A stretch of DNA of 64,000 nucleotides. It comes from Glaesserella sp041814905. GTDB lineage: Bacteria > Pseudomonadota > Gammaproteobacteria > Enterobacterales > Pasteurellaceae. This document shows, piece after piece, positions 1 to 7,444 of this stretch. Within the stretch, counting starts at the first letter, position 1, and each line of letters opens with the position of its first letter. Position numbers and translations under genes: made by a program. Location: the NCBI RefSeq assembly GCF_041814905.1, contig NZ_JBGXYA010000009.1, forward strand, positions 1 to 64,000, read 5' to 3'. A model generated the notes under the pieces. The model was not told the DNA's origin. It saw nothing but the letters and a program-made list of their open reading frames with translations, and did no database searches.

Positions 1-380
1 ACTTCAGGATGTCCTTCGTGTCCGATCAAAATTGCTTTTGTTCCTTTACGGCTGGCTCTCGCCACCTGCATATGGACTTTAGTCACAAGCGGGCAGGTCG
101 CATCAAACACTTTTAATTCACGACGTTTGGCTTCTTGACGTACGGCTTGCGAGACACCGTGAGCGGAGAAAATCACAATCGCACCGTCCGGCACCTCATC
201 CAGCTCTTCGACGAAAACCGCCCCCTTAGCTTTTAAACCGTCGACGACGAAGCGGTTATGCACCACTTCATGACGTACATAAATCGGTGCACCGTGAATT
301 TCCAACGCAAGTTCTACGATTGAAATCGCGCGGTCTACCCCCGCACAAAAGCCCCTCGGATTGGCTAAAATAATGTTCAT
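1..380 (-). CDS. ispH: 4-hydroxy-3-methylbut-2-enyl diphosphate reductase, N-terminal part
   Basis: The start codon is at 378-380 and the gene runs off the left edge, so only about 126 N-terminal residues are visible. The protein begins MNIILANPRGFCAGV. Cys12 is the first of the three cysteines that bind the 4Fe-4S cluster, and a second is visible in the DATCPLV motif. The HEVVHNRFVV segment holds a substrate-binding histidine. IspH makes IPP and DMAPP in the last step of the MEP isoprenoid pathway in the cytosol. The start lies 4 nt after the lspA stop, so the two genes are very probably co-transcribed, an arrangement common in gamma-proteobacteria. The C-terminus cannot be assessed. Confidence 0.96.
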   Translation of the reverse strand, partial: MNIILANPRGFCAGVDRAISIVELALEIHGAPIYVRHEVVHNRFVVDGLKAKGAVFVEELDEVPDGAIVIFSAHGVSQAVRQEAKRRELKVFDATCPLVTKVHMQVARASRKGTKAILIGHEGHPE

Positions 381-384
381 TTAA

Positions 385-870
385 TCACTCTTTTTTACTT
401 TTACGATGTTCTAACACGGAGTCTAAAATCAGTAATCCGGCTCCCACGACAATACCGATATCGGCAATGTTAAACACCGGATAATGATAAATATCCCAAT
501 AAAAATCTAAAAAATCAACGACATAACCGTGATATGCCCGATCAACGGCATTCCCTATTGCGCCACCGATAATTAAGGCATAAGCTGCGTTTTGCAATTT
601 AAGTTCGGCATTATTTTTAAACAGCATCACCACGAGCGCAATCGAAATCACGATAGCTAACCCTAAGAAGAAATACTTTTGCCAACCGGCGTGATCCGCC
701 AAAAAGCTAAATGCCGCACCGTAATTTCGTACATAAGTGAGGTTAAAAATCGGCAGTATATTGACACTTTCATACAACTCAAACCGTTGTACCACAATAT
801 ATTTGGTCCATAAATCCACGACCAGCACGACAGCACTCAGCCATAACCACGGCAAACCTGTTTTTTTCAT
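385..870 (-). CDS. lspA: Lipoprotein signal peptidase (signal peptidase II)
   Basis: This 161-residue polytopic inner-membrane aspartyl protease has four hydrophobic segments (roughly 8-26, 64-84, 94-112 and 134-150). The family signatures VRNYGAAFS (47-55), GGAIGNAVDR (102-111), VVDFLDF and FNIAD are present. Asp119 and Asp137 match the catalytic dyad of the family. It removes the signal peptide from diacylglyceryl-modified prolipoproteins. Likely clients in this window are the lipoproteins at 16.2-17.0 kb and 60.1-61.9 kb. It precedes ispH by 4 nt. The usual upstream partner ileS is absent; glnB lies upstream instead. Confidence 0.97.
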   Translation of the reverse strand: MKKTGLPWLWLSAVVLVVDLWTKYIVVQRFELYESVNILPIFNLTYVRNYGAAFSFLADHAGWQKYFFLGLAIVISIALVVMLFKNNAELKLQNAAYALIIGGAIGNAVDRAYHGYVVDFLDFYWDIYHYPVFNIADIGIVVGAGLLILDSVLEHRKSKKE

Positions 871-948
871 GTGTTTCCTTTTATCTTATTTAAAAAAGAG
901 GTAAAGTTTCTTTCAATCCGCTCTCCCGCTTTATTAACGTGGGGGAAC

Positions 949-1287
949 TTAAATGGCTTCTTCGTTCTCTTCGCCCGTACGGATACGGATCACACGTTCC
1001 ACGTCGTACACAAAAATTTTACCGTCGCCGATTTTACCCGTTTGAGCGGTGTCGATAATCGCTTCAATGCATTCATCCACCTGTTCGTCCGTGACGATAA
1101 TTTCTAGCTTCACTTTCGGCAGAAAATCGATGGCATACTCCGCCCCGCGATAAAGTTCCGTATGCCCTTTTTGGCGACCGAAGCCTTTGACCTCGGTGAC
1201 GGTCATCCCCTGAATACCGACATCCGTTAATGCTTCACGGACATCATCTAATTTAAATGGTTTAATAACAGCTTCAATTTTTTTCAT
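949..1287 (-). CDS. glnB: Nitrogen regulatory protein P-II
   Basis: This 112-residue protein has the standard PII length. It begins MKKIEAVIKPFKLDDV and carries the T-loop with the uridylylation site Tyr51 (GAEYAIDF). The second PII signature TGKIGDGKIFV lies near residues 83-93 and binds ATP and 2-oxoglutarate. PII senses 2-oxoglutarate and energy charge, and controls glutamine synthetase adenylylation and NtrB. No ntr, amtB or glnK gene is adjacent, so it looks like a stand-alone glnB. It may share a transcript with lspA-ispH, because the 78-bp gap shows no clear terminator. Confidence 0.96.
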   Translation of the reverse strand: MKKIEAVIKPFKLDDVREALTDVGIQGMTVTEVKGFGRQKGHTELYRGAEYAIDFLPKVKLEIIVTDEQVDECIEAIIDTAQTGKIGDGKIFVYDVERVIRIRTGEENEEAI

Positions 1288-1302
1288 CTTTTCTTCCTAC
1301 AA

Positions 1303-2172
1303 CTAAGCTAAATAAATCATCGGGATATCGTTATCCAAATCCTCAACCGAGACGGCGTCTTTTAATCCGTTGATGAGGGATAAAATAAGGCTGTCCGCAT
1401 TTTCAATGCGCTCTGTCGGAATAGCTAAGAAATTGGTATCGGCGGCATGTGTATCAAGTTCATTAAACGGCATTGATTGATAAAAATTTTGCTGTTGGTA
1501 TCGAAGCGATACCGCCCAAACGACACGGTAGTTCTCTTGTTTTAACAAATGCAATACCTCGTCGCAAGTATCATACTGAAATTCGACAAAAATATACGGG
1601 CGGAAACGCCGAATAGTATTTACCGCCCCTTTCAGTACGTTAGCGTCAAACCCTTCGGTATCAATTTTCAATAAATCGAGGGAATCTAACCGCTTGATCG
1701 GGGCAAAGTCATCCAATGCAATAATATCAATTTCTTCTTTTGAGACATTACCGATAAACGGATATTCCGTGCTGAAGCCTTTATCAATCGAAAAACTGCC
1801 ATAATTCCACGGTTGAGCGTAATCGCTGCTTTCAATCCAAGCCTTACCGTTTTGTTCACTGACTCCCTGTCGATAACTTTCCACATTGACCAAATCATTC
1901 AGCGCTAAATTACAACATAAAAGTTGATAAATAATGCGCTGAGGTTCAAAGCACAGTACCTTCCCCGCAGGAACGGCTTTTGCCAACGGAACCGTATGCA
2001 TGCCGATGTTGGCACCGACTTCGATGACCGTCGAATGCGGTTGAAGGAGTTGACGGAGAAGTCGCACTTCGGTTTCCGCCCATTCTCCGTAATGTGCGGC
2101 TCTCTCGCTAATCATATCGCCTTTGATGAGGTTAAATTTGCCCCAACGAAGATCTTTCAAATAGGTTTTCAT
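1303..2172 (-). CDS. FkbM family SAM-dependent methyltransferase
   Basis: The frame is open from 2208, but the Met at 2172 is preferred. It lies 1 nt after the mog stop, has a GAGAAG-like ribosome-binding site, and gives a 289-residue protein that does not overlap mog. SAM-binding motif I is clear (VIEVGANIGMHTVPLA), followed by CFEPQR and the FkbM-type LLKIDTEGFDANVLKGA segment. FkbM-type enzymes methylate hydroxyls of small molecules or sugars, and in bacteria often lie in glycan loci. The substrate here is unknown. The nearby glycosyltransferase and lpxH make a surface-glycan role plausible, but this is inference. Confidence 0.82.
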   Translation of the reverse strand: MKTYLKDLRWGKFNLIKGDMISERAAHYGEWAETEVRLLRQLLQPHSTVIEVGANIGMHTVPLAKAVPAGKVLCFEPQRIIYQLLCCNLALNDLVNVESYRQGVSEQNGKAWIESSDYAQPWNYGSFSIDKGFSTEYPFIGNVSKEEIDIIALDDFAPIKRLDSLDLLKIDTEGFDANVLKGAVNTIRRFRPYIFVEFQYDTCDEVLHLLKQENYRVVWAVSLRYQQQNFYQSMPFNELDTHAADTNFLAIPTERIENADSLILSLINGLKDAVSVEDLDNDIPMIYLA

Positions 2173-2173
2173 C

Positions 2174-2773
2174 TTATCTTCTCGCCGCTTTCGGTCGAAA
2201 ACTCTCACAAATTTCAGGGTGAGTGTCGATATAAATGTCGCTTAACAGCTGTAAACAGTAAGGAACAGCGCTGAAAATACCGCGAACAAGTACGTTTCCG
2301 TGTTGATCTTTTACGCCTTCTAAGGTTTCTCTAATCGCCTTAGGCTGCCCCGGTAAATTTAAGATGAGCGAGTCGTGGCGAATCACACCGACTTGGCGGG
2401 AAAGAATGGCCGTCGGCACAAAGTGCAGGCTGACTTGTCGCATCTGTTCACCGAAACCGGGCATTTCACGGTGAGCGACGGCAAGGGTGGCATCGGGGGT
2501 GACATCACGTTTTGCCGGACCTGTCCCACCGGTCGTGAGAACAAGATGGCAAGCGCATTGATCGACGAGTTCAATCAGTGTTTGTTCAATCATCGCTTGT
2601 TCATCGGGAATGAGACGGGTTTCAAGCTCGAAAGGCTCAATCAACGCAGATTGTAACCAAGCCTGAAGCTCAGGAATACCTTGATCGGCATAAACACCGG
2701 AAGAAGCGCGATCGGATATGGAAACCAAACCGATTTTGAGGATTTCTTTACTTAAACAAGCGGTCATTTTCAT
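2174..2773 (-). CDS. mog: Molybdopterin adenylyltransferase
   Basis: This 199-residue MogA-type protein has the MoCF_biosynth signature TTGGTGPAKRDVTPD (about 80-94) and LNLPGQPKA near residue 155, as in Mog. It adenylylates molybdopterin so that MoeA can insert molybdate. Molybdenum cofactor is needed by anaerobic reductases and by selenocysteine formate dehydrogenase, which fits the selABC genes at 34-37 kb. An AAAGAGA-type ribosome-binding site supports the first ATG. Codons 3-6 (MTAC) are formed by an uptake signal (2756-2764), so the N-terminus is partly shaped by that repeat. No other moa or moe gene is in the window. Confidence 0.93.
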   Translation of the reverse strand: MKMTACLSKEILKIGLVSISDRASSGVYADQGIPELQAWLQSALIEPFELETRLIPDEQAMIEQTLIELVDQCACHLVLTTGGTGPAKRDVTPDATLAVAHREMPGFGEQMRQVSLHFVPTAILSRQVGVIRHDSLILNLPGQPKAIRETLEGVKDQHGNVLVRGIFSAVPYCLQLLSDIYIDTHPEICESFRPKAARR

Positions 2774-2801
2774 TCTCTTTTTTGCAAAAATTAACTACGT
2801 G

Positions 2802-3182
2802 TTATTCTACCGTGCTAACTTCTTTTTCCAAAGTTTTAATCTTAAAGAAGAAATAATAATATTGATAAACAATAACGAGTGCTAACGTGAGTCTGCCCCA
2901 TACGCTCGGCATGGTAATAAAGGCAACAATGCAGAAGGGCGCAGCAAAAGCCAAAATACTGATTTTCTGCTTCATCGTCATTGAGCGGGTGCGGTCGTAC
3001 TCTTTAAGGTATTTATCGTAAATTTTAGTGCCCATGAACCAATGTTGAATGCGTTCGGATCCTTTGCCAAAGCAATAAAGCGCCAGCAATAAAAAGGGCG
3101 TAGTCGGCAAGCCGGGAAGTACAACCCCGATTAAACCTAACATTACACTGGCAAAACCTAAAAAAAGATAAATCGCTTTCAT
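2802..3182 (-). CDS. DUF454 family inner-membrane protein (YbaN-like)
   Basis: This 126-residue protein has three hydrophobic stretches (about 1-40, 75-95 and 98-115). It carries the DUF454 pattern GVVLPGLPTTPFLLLA, then CFGKGSERIQHWF and a basic loop around KYLKEYDRTRSMTMKQK. The family is widespread in gamma-proteobacteria and its biochemical role is unknown. The gene lies between mog and a divergently unrelated glycosyltransferase, 28 nt upstream of mog, so it may lead the mog-methyltransferase transcript. Confidence 0.85.
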   Translation of the reverse strand: MKAIYLFLGFASVMLGLIGVVLPGLPTTPFLLLALYCFGKGSERIQHWFMGTKIYDKYLKEYDRTRSMTMKQKISILAFAAPFCIVAFITMPSVWGRLTLALVIVYQYYYFFFKIKTLEKEVSTVE

Positions 3183-3245
3183 GTATGTAATTGAGAATAA
3201 ATCGCATATTCGGATAATAGCGCATCGAGGATTTTTTTCAATGGA

Positions 3246-4043
3246 TTACTCTTGGCTCCACTCCAGATTTAGCGGCAGAATTCCACGATGTTGTTCGGCT
3301 AAACACTTTTGCAAAGTGAGCATCTGTTGACAAATGTTCTCTGTCACGGTATTTGCCTCCGCTAAATGTGCTTTTGTCACGCCCTCGCGTATTTTGCCGA
3401 ATAAAATGGTATCCAATAAATATTCTGCATGCATCCCTTCTCGACAGAAATGAAGTACGCCGTCGTCCTGAAAAGCGGTAGCTACTTGGGCGATTCTGGT
3501 GGTTGCAATGGCTAAGGCGCCGTCCTCTCCGCCAAATTTTCGGAATAGCTGATTTTGCGGAAATCCGCCACAGGCAAGAAAAAAATGGCGTCGGAAAACG
3601 ACATTGCCGCCGCAAGTCATCCGCATATGTTGCCATGCATATTCAAAATTGGGATGAGTGCGATAACGTTCGGCGAGGTCAACAGGATTGAGCGCTAGTC
3701 GTACTACAGCGGTTTCGGGGCGAAATCGGAAAATTCCCTCCGCAACTTGCAGTGCGTTTGGTTGATAGGCATCGTCAGCATCTAAAAATGCAATAAATTC
3801 CGCTTCACTTTGTAAAGCTCCCCAATTACGAGCCTTTGCCGTACCGCCGTTACGAGGCATTTTTTCCACGTTAATTTTTGTCGGAACCTGTGCTTCAAAT
3901 TGTTTTGCCAAGGCAAAGGTGTTATCCGTCGAAGCATCATCAATCAGCCATAGCGTACCAAGCTGCGGCTGGTTCAACACACTTTGCACCGCTCGTTGCA
4001 AGGTGTTTTCAGCGTTGTAGCAAGGGATAATCACATCAATCAT
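3246..4043 (-). CDS. Family 2 glycosyltransferase
   Basis: This 265-residue protein has a GT-A fold. The N-terminal DVIIPCYNAENTLQRAV is the nucleotide-sugar binding strand-loop, DDASTDNT (35-42) follows, and LDADD at 88-91 is the metal-binding DXD motif. A later segment with GGEDGALAIAT resembles the ED-containing acceptor region. No transmembrane helix is evident, so the enzyme is probably cytosolic or peripheral. It begins immediately after the lpxH stop with no intergenic base, which implies translational coupling. The substrate is unknown; with lpxH next to it, lipopolysaccharide or lipooligosaccharide modification is a reasonable guess. Confidence 0.88.
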   Translation of the reverse strand: MIDVIIPCYNAENTLQRAVQSVLNQPQLGTLWLIDDASTDNTFALAKQFEAQVPTKINVEKMPRNGGTAKARNWGALQSEAEFIAFLDADDAYQPNALQVAEGIFRFRPETAVVRLALNPVDLAERYRTHPNFEYAWQHMRMTCGGNVVFRRHFFLACGGFPQNQLFRKFGGEDGALAIATTRIAQVATAFQDDGVLHFCREGMHAEYLLDTILFGKIREGVTKAHLAEANTVTENICQQMLTLQKCLAEQHRGILPLNLEWSQE

Positions 4044-4772
4044 TCAGCGTTCCTCATTAAATGCAAAACCTTGTGGCGATACCGCTAAAATTGAAGCGGT
4101 GTTACCCCAGTCGCCAAGGACAATGCGAGTGAACAAGCGGTCGGGTTTTGCTAATTTTTTGCAAAAATGCACCGCTTGTCGATGAGTATGCCCGTGAATT
4201 AACCAATCTGCCTGAAATTGCTCAACGAGTTGTGCGGTAAATTGTGGATTTACATCCATGATTTCAACCGATTTGGATTGTTTATCCGCACGGCTTTTAG
4301 CACGAATTTTCCGTGCAATTTTGAGGCGCAGCGAAAGCGGTAAACGCAAAAATAACCATTGTCGCCATATCTGATGAACTTTTTGACGAAAACGTTGATA
4401 GTGAACATCATCAATGCAGAGTGTGTCGCCGTGGCAAATTAAGGTTTTTTTACCGTATAAATCAATCACATCATAATCCGGCAATAAAACCATACCGGTT
4501 TCACGGGCGAAGCGTTCACCGATTAAAAAATCACGGTTACCGTGAATGAAATAGCACGGAACACCATTTTTGGTCAGTCGGCGAATGGCTTGTTTTACGG
4601 TATCAATCAGTGGCGATTGCTCATCATCACCAATCCAAAAATCAAACAGATCTCCTAAAATATACACTGACTCTGCAAGCGGTGCTTTTTCGGTCATAAA
4701 TTGCAAAAACAGTTCGGTGATTTCAGGTTGGGATTCGTTGAGATGAAGATCAGCGATGAAGTAGATGGTCAT
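4044..4772 (-). CDS. lpxH: UDP-2,3-diacylglucosamine diphosphatase
   Basis: This 242-residue calcineurin-like phosphoesterase has every metal-binding block: IADLHLNE (Asp8, His10), GDLFDFWIGDD (Asp41), HGNRDFLIG (Asn79), CHGD (His114) and HGHTHRQAVH near 195. It hydrolyses UDP-2,3-diacylglucosamine to lipid X, the fourth step of lipid A synthesis, at the inner face of the inner membrane. Its length matches E. coli LpxH (240). Two uptake signals (4133 and 4171) lie inside the C-terminal coding part. The glycosyltransferase gene abuts its stop. Confidence 0.96.
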   Translation of the reverse strand: MTIYFIADLHLNESQPEITELFLQFMTEKAPLAESVYILGDLFDFWIGDDEQSPLIDTVKQAIRRLTKNGVPCYFIHGNRDFLIGERFARETGMVLLPDYDVIDLYGKKTLICHGDTLCIDDVHYQRFRQKVHQIWRQWLFLRLPLSLRLKIARKIRAKSRADKQSKSVEIMDVNPQFTAQLVEQFQADWLIHGHTHRQAVHFCKKLAKPDRLFTRIVLGDWGNTASILAVSPQGFAFNEER

Positions 4773-4811
4773 TGAAGATATATTCTCGTTTTATGCCAAA
4801 GTGACTTTTTT

Positions 4812-4928
4812 AAAATCTCCTTGCTGCCCCTCTTTTTCAAAGAGGGGAACTAGCCTTGAGCAAATTTAATGTTCGGCGCTTTTGATTCCGCAAAATGAGC
4901 GCCCCCTTTTGAAAAAAGGGGGGATTTT
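4812..4928. repeat. Nested-palindrome intergenic element (copy A)
   Basis: Two hairpins, CCCCTCTTT-TTC-AAAGAGGGG (4827-4847) and CCCCCTTTT-GAA-AAAAGGGGG (4902-4922), lie about 55 bp apart, flanked by AAAATCTCC on the left and GGGGATTTTT on the right. The outer ends are therefore inverted repeats as well. The arrangement and the AAATCTCC...CCCTCTTT core match the element at 39144-39308. It lies between lpxH and the DUF1523 gene, both on the minus strand, and could also act as a terminator. Confidence 0.6.
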
Positions 4929-5455
4929 TATTTACTGCTATCAAACCACCCTCGGATAAATTGCACCGAGAGGAAGAACGTTAATGCAAAGAAGGCGTAG
5001 AACAGATAACTAAACCATGGTTTTGAAACGGTTTCACCCGCTGGCAATGGTTTGATTGAAACGATGTTACGGAATTCGTTCAACCAATTAATACGCCAAC
5101 CGTAATATTTGATTTCTACCATCTGTTTTTCATTTGCATAAGCTTGAGCTTTGGCTTGAATATCTGCCGAACCGAATTTGAAATACGGAGGTAGCCCCCA
5201 ACCGGTATCTTCATTGCGATATACCATGACTTTTTTGGTAGTCGGCTCTTCGGTAAATAAGAAGTAGACATCACGCACGGCACCGTCCGCTGGGTTTGAT
5301 TGGCTGATAATGCCGTCTTTATCCATACGGCGAACTTCCATTCCTGTTACCATTGTTGCTTCATAACTCGGCATAGCGTAGTTAATTGCGCCGATCAACA
5401 CGATATGAAATGATAACATCACCAAAATCAGAAAATATTTAATCATTGCTTTCAT
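4928..5455 (-). CDS. DUF1523 family membrane protein
   Basis: This 175-residue protein has an N-terminal transmembrane segment (about 5-27), a roughly 120-residue soluble middle part and a C-terminal transmembrane segment (about 147-166). The motif YGWRINWLNEFRNIVSIKPL near 118-137 and the NEDTGWGLPPYFKFGSADIQ segment are typical of the DUF1523 family as I remember it. Function is unknown. The middle domain should be periplasmic if the N-terminus is inside. It is not obviously in an operon, with 38 bp to tatD and repeat element A downstream. Confidence 0.75.
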   Translation of the reverse strand: MKAMIKYFLILVMLSFHIVLIGAINYAMPSYEATMVTGMEVRRMDKDGIISQSNPADGAVRDVYFLFTEEPTTKKVMVYRNEDTGWGLPPYFKFGSADIQAKAQAYANEKQMVEIKYYGWRINWLNEFRNIVSIKPLPAGETVSKPWFSYLFYAFFALTFFLSVQFIRGWFDSSK

Positions 5456-5493
5456 AGAGTTTTCCTTTAATTAATGCGCAGGTTATATCCCGA

Positions 5494-6282
5494 CTAACAG
5501 TTTATTTTAAACAGATTTTTCACGTTTTGGGTGGTTATTCGTGCAAATTCTTCGGTTGAAACGCCTTTCAATACCGCCATATACTCGCAAACTTCGCGGA
5601 CATAAGCCGGTTGGTTCGGTTTGCCGCGATAAGGAATCGGAGCTAAATAAGGCGAGTCGGTTTCTACCAATAGACGATCGAGCGGCACTTGGCGGATGAC
5701 TTCCCGTAATTCTTCCGCATTACGGAAGGTAATTATTCCGGAGATAGAAATATAAAAACCGAGATCCAATGCACGTTTCGCCATTGTCCAATCTTCCGTA
5801 AAGCAATGTAACACACCACCGCATTGTTCTGCATTACCTTTTTCAAGAAAATGCATCGTATCTTCGCGCGCTGAACGGGTATGCACGACAAGCGGTTTAT
5901 TCACCTGTTTGGCAACCTCGATATGCTGTGCGAACAATGATTGTTGTAGGAATTTTGTTTCCGGCGTGTAGTGATAATCCAAACCGGTTTCTCCCACTGC
6001 AACTACGCGTGGCTCTTTCACCAAACGTTGTAGTTTTTCATAATCAAAAGGTTCATCTTCCACATTGAGCGGATGTACACCGCATGAAAGTGAAACTTCA
6101 TGACGATGAGCGGTAAGCTGTTTAACGGTTTCAAAACGTCCAAGGGTCGTACAGATTGAAATCAGATGATGTACATCCCGCGCTTTGGCATTATCAATAA
6201 CTTCGTCCACATTTCTGTGGCGGGTTTCATAATCTAACGAGTCTAAGTGGCAGTGTGAGTCAATAATAAATAAATTGTTCAA
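5494..6282 (-). CDS. TatD/YcfH family metal-dependent hydrolase
   Basis: This 262-residue TIM-barrel deoxyribonuclease-like protein has metal ligands His10 and His12 in IDSHCHLD, then GETGLDYHYT, VVHTRSAREDT, LHCFTEDW and the final ETDSPYLAP. The family length is about 260. It resembles E. coli YcfH, a TatD paralogue, more than TatD itself; DNase and D-aminoacyl activities have been proposed for the family. In E. coli ycfH follows holB-tmk, but here it is away from that operon (50.4-53.1 kb). An A+T-rich leader separates it from epmA. Confidence 0.9.
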   Translation of the reverse strand: MNNLFIIDSHCHLDSLDYETRHRNVDEVIDNAKARDVHHLISICTTLGRFETVKQLTAHRHEVSLSCGVHPLNVEDEPFDYEKLQRLVKEPRVVAVGETGLDYHYTPETKFLQQSLFAQHIEVAKQVNKPLVVHTRSAREDTMHFLEKGNAEQCGGVLHCFTEDWTMAKRALDLGFYISISGIITFRNAEELREVIRQVPLDRLLVETDSPYLAPIPYRGKPNQPAYVREVCEYMAVLKGVSTEEFARITTQNVKNLFKINC

Positions 6283-6339
6283 AGTTGTTCCTTTTATATA
6301 AATATAGGATGACGCAAGCGTTTACCATGATGTTTTAAA

Positions 6340-7323
6340 TCAAGCTCTTTCTACCCCGAACGCCATCACTTGTTCGATACGTTCTAAGCCCATTGCAATC
6401 ATTAATAAACGATCAACTCCAAGGGCAACACCGGAACAGTTTGGAATACCGGCACGAAGAGCATCTAAAAAGCGCGTATCCAATGGCTGAGGCGCTAATC
6501 CCATCGCCGTACGTTGTAAATTATCTTGTTCAAAACGACGAATCTGCTCTTTGGCATCAGAGAGTTCGTGGAAACCATTGGCTAATTCCAAGCCTTTATA
6601 GTAGAACTCAAAACGTTCTGCTACACGGTGATCTTCCGAACTTAGCTGTGCTAATGCGGCTTGTGTCGCAGGAAAATGATAAACCACCGTCGGACGTTCT
6701 TTGCCGATTTTCGGTTCTACGACTTCGCTAAATAAAAACTGCAACAGCGTATCGCGGTTTTCGTCATCTTCACACTGTAATCCCTGTTCGCGAGCTTTCG
6801 CAACCAACTGAGTTTTTGTTGCAGAAAGTGGATCCAAGCCGACATAGGTTTGAAACACAAACTGATAGCTATAAGATTCGGCTGATTCGCAGTCCAGAAT
6901 TTGTTGCAATAAATCGTCGACTTCATTGATTAAACGATACATATCAAAAAACGGTCGATACCATTCCAGCATTGTAAATTCAGGGTTATGCCGTTTACCT
7001 GCTTCTTCATTACGAAAGACTCGGCAGATTTGGAAAATCGGACCGCTACCGCTGGCAAGTAAACGCTTCATGTGATATTCGGGGCTGGTAATTAAATGCA
7101 GCGTTTTAGCTTTGTTTTCAAAGGGGGAAAGAAATTGGGTACTAAAAGTTGAAAGATGTACATCGGTGACCGAAAATTCGCTCATAGCCGGTGTTTCCAC
7201 TTCCAATAAACCGCGTTCGGTAAAAAATTGACGGATTTCCGTCATAATTTTTGCTCGTTTGAGTAAATGTTGAATGGTTGCCGAAGGTTTCCAATCCGGC
7301 AGCTCGTTTTGCAAATTTTCCAT
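6340..7323 (-). CDS. epmA: Elongation factor P (R)-beta-lysine ligase
   Basis: This 327-residue class II aminoacyl-tRNA synthetase-like protein lacks the anticodon-binding domain of LysS. Motif 2 is visible in CRVFRNEEAGKRHNPEFTM and motif 3 in GVALGVDRLLMI. The length matches E. coli EpmA/PoxA (325). It activates (R)-beta-lysine and attaches it to a lysine of EF-P, which relieves stalling at polyproline. EpmB and EF-P are not in the window. An uptake signal (7332) lies just before the start codon. Confidence 0.95.
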   Translation of the reverse strand: MENLQNELPDWKPSATIQHLLKRAKIMTEIRQFFTERGLLEVETPAMSEFSVTDVHLSTFSTQFLSPFENKAKTLHLITSPEYHMKRLLASGSGPIFQICRVFRNEEAGKRHNPEFTMLEWYRPFFDMYRLINEVDDLLQQILDCESAESYSYQFVFQTYVGLDPLSATKTQLVAKAREQGLQCEDDENRDTLLQFLFSEVVEPKIGKERPTVVYHFPATQAALAQLSSEDHRVAERFEFYYKGLELANGFHELSDAKEQIRRFEQDNLQRTAMGLAPQPLDTRFLDALRAGIPNCSGVALGVDRLLMIAMGLERIEQVMAFGVERA

Positions 7324-7444
7324 TAAATCGTACCGCTTGTAATCAATGAGTGAATATTATAGCAAAACCTTGTTTCGAGAAAGAATTTGACTGATAGAAA
7401 AAGGCGAGTACCATTGCATCTATTCAGATTTATAGGAATCGATC

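Noticed and set aside
6393..6731. 112-residue plus-strand frame opposite epmA
   Set aside because: Opposite a well-conserved gene, no ribosome-binding site and no recognisable domain. The same holds for other long opposite frames, such as those over lspA, holB and dnaK.
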